A stretch of 64,000 nt of DNA from Dermanyssus gallinae (taxonomy: Eukaryota > Arthropoda > Arachnida > Mesostigmata > Dermanyssidae): the NCBI GenBank assembly GCA_003439945.1, contig QVRM01002472.1, forward strand, positions 1-64,000, written 5' to 3'. Below, piece by piece: positions 57,435-64,000 of this stretch (its first letter is position 1; each line of letters starts with the position of its first letter). The notes under the pieces were generated by a model. That model saw only the letters and a list, made by a program, of their open reading frames with translations, searched no databases and was not told the origin of the DNA. The translations under genes and the position numbers were made by a program.

Positions 57435-58690
57435 AAGTTTGAGATGATCCTACCAGTAGTTTTTGGTAGGCGCCAAAAACAGAACTACCACCCAAAAGCA
57501 ACTTTAGTGCACACTGTCTCCGTTTTACTTTCTCGTTCAAGACAAGTTTGTTCACCATTGTTTTGCTGTTACTTTTGTAACAATATATTTATTGCATTAC
57601 CTTTTACTGTTGTTACCTTAGCTTCTTTGTAATGTTTGCACTCAGTAGTAATAGTAGTGGTCTAGAATTGATGCAACATGACTTTTTTGTTGTTGTTGTT
57701 GTCACCGGCGACTAAGAGCTTCGCCTGCCGATGAGTAATCCATTCGCTTCGATTACATCTCGACCTTACCGTTGTCAAAAAGAATAGTCAAGAATAGTCA
57801 ACAAACAAATTGTTACCAATAAACAAATTGTAACAAAGTAAGCACATTGTTACACAACTGTAATTAACAAATATATATATATATATGCAGAGCTAGATAG
57901 AAAACGAGCTGCTCCGTAGAAAGCAACTAATACTCGTTGTATAGATAGCTCGAAATTAATATGTAGATATCAATTGGAAAATATATAACAGTCAGACGGG
58001 CACCCAGTGATGGTGACAGAGTCACAGTGAAGCTATCTGAGCTTCTTGTTTCTATTGAATATTTGAACCACTTCTATCGGAACTAGAATTAAATTTTTTT
58101 TTAAGGAGGTTGTTTTTAATTCTCGACCATCTTCCGTTCCCTACGGGCTTGGAACTCACCGTGAGGTATATCTTCAATGTACCGAGGGCCGGACATGATA
58201 AGATATCTAGGGTTTTATAAACTGTTCTCGTGGCAGCATGGTCGCTGACTTTCAGCGGTATGATTTATCATCTATTCAATAAGCATATATCAATGAGCAT
58301 CGCTCAAAGAAAATTCGATCGATCCCCGTTTGTTGATCGCATTTTCTTACGGGTTATGACGTTCAGGCGCGTCAAGTAGAGCTGGTGTTCAATTCCGAAT
58401 ATTTAAATATGTGATATCGGTCGATATCGATTTCACCACACTTTTGCAAACGCATTCGTTAATTTGAAAACATTTTCCCTTCAGACAAAGGTGCCGGTGG
58501 TATCCGTGCCAAGTTATTTTGCAGATAGATCATTGCTCTGTTTTGTTGCAGATCTTCTCTCCACCTGTTGCTAGGAACAGCGGGTCCATCTGTAAAATTT
58601 CGGGTCACAAAATTCTAGTTTCGCCTGTGCTGCTTCGATTGTGTCATGGTCGAACTGATAATGGGGTGGTTCTAGATCTTCTATTAGTAT
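57435..58690. other. Intron of copy C 5' UTR, nothing recognised
   Basis: It contains a short TTG run near 57690 and a small TA tract at 57874. No coding signature was found. Confidence 0.4.
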
Positions 58691-58699
58691 GGGCTCTTT

Positions 58700-59215
58700 G
58701 CACATATACAACGCTAGCGTAGATGAGGCGTTTTTTTTATTTAAAAAAAAAACACTGGCACTTTTAAGAAATATAGTTTCAATTTTGTCGAGATTTTCGA
58801 GGTTGTCTAATGTTAACTTGGGGGATATGGGTCTGAGGCAATATGGTACTACTACGGAAAGGATTTTGAGCTGTCAGAGATCCCTCAACACCATATTTAA
58901 GGAAACCGCTGTATTCACTTTCCTTTTAATCCTTCGCGACAGAGGTGAATTGCATTTGCTGGTCGTGACTACGTTGGCTGCAAGATCGATCTTAGTTGAC
59001 ACTGTGAACTCTGTCGGCTGAAGAGGCGGTTTTCAGATTGCTGATGCAGATGTCTGGCGCATGTGCCGTCGTCATTACTATGTCAACGACACTTGTGCCG
59101 TTCCATGCCGTATGCGTAATTTCTTGCATATCGTTTTTAATCTGTAGTTCCAGGCAGGCTCTCATGCGCCTTCTATGAATAATGCGCTTCGTTAATTTTG
59201 CTTCAAGAGGCCACA
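58700..59215 (-). mobile_element. LINE endonuclease relic
   Basis: Minus-strand LELQIKNDMQEITHTAWNGT, then SVVDIVMTTAHAPDICISNL, matches the C-terminal part of a LINE endonuclease, where S.LD.V.T comes before the SDH motif (here degraded to SADR). More decayed sequence follows to about 58700. Confidence 0.55.
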
Positions 59216-59248
59216 CCTGTGAACTACGGCGATTACAGTATATTTCTT

Positions 59249-59385
59249 CTTTTTTCGGGCGGACTCTCAGCCAGCATATAGCATACACGGGTTTGTGTTT
59301 TGCATAGCTTTGTAAAACGGACCCCACAAATACAAATGTGCAACGCTTGCAATCAAACCCGTGAGCCTATGTGGCCTCAACCAAA
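59249..59385 (-). mobile_element. SINE family 1, reversed copy
   Basis: Read on the minus strand: a degenerate B box, CGTTGCACATTTGTATTTGT, GGGGTCCGT and GGCTGAGAGTCCGCCCGAAA. The A-box end is lost or unreadable. Confidence 0.7.
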
Positions 59386-59576
59386 AACAATCATGTCATA
59401 GAAGTGATAACAAATATTAAACACACATGCCTGGAGGGTGGCCATGTTTTGGCCACCATTTTTGAGATCGAGACGATTGGACTCACCAACCCAGCTGTCC
59501 ATGAATCCCTGCAAAAACTGGGGGAAAAGTTTTTTTTTTGTTGTTGAAAAAATGCTCGAGGGTTATTACGTTGGGG

Positions 59577-59614
59577 CCCAAAAAGTAATAACCCAAAAAT
59601 TATTACTTTTTGGG
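59577..59614. repeat. Perfect 15-bp palindrome, 8-nt loop
   Basis: CCCAAAAAGTAATAA pairs with TTATTACTTTTTGGG around loop CCCAAAAA. Confidence 0.9.
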
Positions 59615-59699
59615 CATCAAAGTAAACAGTCGCCAATGTCGTACAAAATATCTCGCATCGCTCTCAGGTCCGTTGTATATACAAATGTAATATAAGTCT

Positions 59700-61215
59700 C
59701 CACAACGATTCGCCTACTTGCAGCTAATATTACCTGTGACCGTACGTTCTTTGGCACAGCTATAACGATATCAATCAGGTGTCTGCTCATGCTTATGTAT
59801 TATGTCGCTGCATACCGTCGTACTATTTAGTCAAGGCATACCGTTCTGCGTGTTCATCTCGTCGCCTTTATCCGATAGTCGCATTCTTCTTGTGACTCTG
59901 GATCCTAATGGCTGCTATTGTTCTCCAGCATCAAACGCGATAGGGTTTCAGTGCTGCACCCCTAAATGGTCGAAGATGTATTTATGTTTCGGCTAGACCG
60001 TCGAATCTAGTCGTTCATTAAATTGCTTGGCGCTTACCTGCACATGGTAGTTGTTATAATATACGTTTACTTTCGCCCCGCTAACTTTATAACTTTTACG
60101 CTCGCTAACTTCATAACTATAACGGCCTTGCTACCTAAAAATCGGTTGACATATCCCTTCATGTCGTTCTCACTATACTGGCTTAATTAGAGGCGACTTA
60201 CAAACAAAGCTCTGTAACGCAATCCCCGAATATTCTTATCGAGAACAACTTTCAGATCCGTCATTTTGTTTGTCTCTGTGCCAGTTTGGTTTGCTCCCGT
60301 TCTGCCTTACGTGCGCCACTTATCTCTGTTGTTTCACGGGATCCTTTCACTGGTTCTCCTGCTACGTGCATGGCCTAAGTTCACGTGACGTGATGTGATG
60401 CGATTCTTCCGCGTACCACATCGTATTGCACGTGACGCTGGTTACTGTTGTTACTTGCTTTGATGCGGCCGCTGCGAGCTTTTATATTGGTTCTGTTGAC
60501 GTCCGATGGTGTGCTGTGGAGTTCTGGCCATTGGTGTGTTGTCAACGTATTTTGGCTAAATCACACATTTACTTTTAAGCAGTGCTAATTTGTTTGAGAA
60601 CGTTTCTGTTTTTCTCCTCCTAGTTCATAGTGCACCCGCCGCCGCTACTTGGTGACCACCAAAGGGCTTGATTCATCAAATCAAACTTGTGACGCACACA
60701 TAGAGAGGAGTGTGAGAGGTTCCCTGGACTGCCTTGATCTCGAGTCACCGAGAACGTCCCACGTCTGTAAGCTGTGTCGTGGTAAAGGACCACTGCTAGA
60801 GGTCCCTCTGACGGCACCACCTCGTGCGCACAACATAACACTTGTGAGAAACACTTTGTCGTACTATGTCGAAATGATGCTAACTATCATCACCTTTTCA
60901 AGTCGACCGCTGGCGCTTGGTTTTTGCGTGTTGCAACAGGTGACCACTCTCCGCTCTGGGGACCGAAAACGGGGGCAATGTGTGCAGATCTCATTACCAA
61001 AGTTCCGAATAAGCATCCAGGCCCTAGCAATATATATGCATGTTTGGGCTTCTACTGAAACGAATTGCATTTTTCTCGTCGGTAGCTGGTTTTGAACGTC
61101 TCTCATAAGGATACATTTTTATGTAGATGCCCTTAACGGAGATGGGATACGGCTGTTGGAACATTCTATACACGCGTTTGGTCTTAATGTGCACTTAAGG
61201 TTGTATGGTATTCTC
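59700..61215. other. No gene recognised
   Basis: It includes a 148-codon + strand frame at 60649-61095 with cysteines but no family signature, overlapped by minus-strand frames. It is still within the 5' UTR intron of copy C. Confidence 0.4.
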
Positions 61216-61216
61216 A

Positions 61217-61221
<5 letters not shown>

Positions 61222-61267
<46 letters not shown>

Positions 61268-61338
61268 AATTGCGAACATATATAGTTTATCTACTGGATC
61301 GGCTGTATAATTTGTCAGCAATACTGCATATTGGCATG

Positions 61339-61373
<35 letters not shown>
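61222..61373. repeat. Two (TA)n microsatellites
   Basis: TA tracts at 61222-61265 and 61344-61373 lie just upstream of the first coding exon of copy C. Confidence 0.95.
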
Positions 61374-61375
<2 letters not shown>

Positions 61376-61433
61376 AAGCATTTCACCCCAGTGTCCTGAC
61401 TGACAACGTTTTTCTCCCCTCGTCACGTTGCAG

Positions 61434-64000
<2,567 letters not shown>

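Noticed and set aside
60649..61095. 148-codon frame with several cysteines
   Set aside because: Cysteine spacing matches no family I recognise, the first methionine is arbitrary, and it lies in the 5' UTR intron of copy C.

Overview
The window looks like chromosomal DNA of an arthropod, most probably a mite or tick. It has split genes with GT/AG introns, tRNA-derived SINEs, many decayed non-LTR retrotransposons (LINEs), long TA and TAA microsatellites, and a defensin gene with the cysteine spacing usual in acarine defensins. The species cannot be named from the sequence alone.

The main content is a head-to-tail array of M1 metallo-aminopeptidases of the puromycin-sensitive (cytosolic PSA/NPEPPS) type, all on the + strand. 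Copy A (2432-9782) shows only its last five coding exons; the rest lies left of the window. Copy B (32817-53751) is complete: 18 coding exons join without a frame break into a predicted 870-residue enzyme with the HELAH zinc motif, the distal glutamate and the catalytic tyrosine. Its exopeptidase motif reads AAMEN instead of the usual GAMEN. Copy C starts at 61484 and runs off the right edge. Copies B and C share a block upstream of the start codon that ends in a probable non-coding first exon. Copies A and B share intron and 3'-flank sequence, so whole loci were duplicated.

Between copies A and B, on the minus strand at 16459-17580, is a two-exon arthropod defensin gene: signal peptide, alanine-rich propeptide, furin-type RVRR site and a 38-residue six-cysteine mature peptide. 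Its promoter shows a TATA box, a TCAG initiator and a kappaB-like GGGAAAATCCC site.

Most of the rest is transposon debris. By position: LINE endonuclease/RT fragments (1-1320); an ORF1 zinc-knuckle relic (about 3025-4166); RT fragments inside copy A; a LINE with a 635-codon RT frame (about 12825-15560); a relative of that element (23180-24395); further RT relics (18000-19514, 25915-26290, 28870-29100); LTR pieces in opposite orientations (22004-24945); a Pao-like protease relic (30904-31150); several R1-type and other LINE relics plus a fold-back element inside the introns of copy B; and LINE/SINE insertions around copy C. At least eight SINE copies are recognisable. The stretches with nothing recognisable are about 10400-12820, 19720-20690, 26600-28860, 29300-30900 and 59700-61200.

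The observations most worth following up are the aminopeptidase array, a 452-bp tandem duplication that gives copy A a second, alternative terminal exon, the AAMEN substitution in copy B, the defensin gene with its promoter, and several long hairpins (7905-7992, 42058-42359, 46445-46493).
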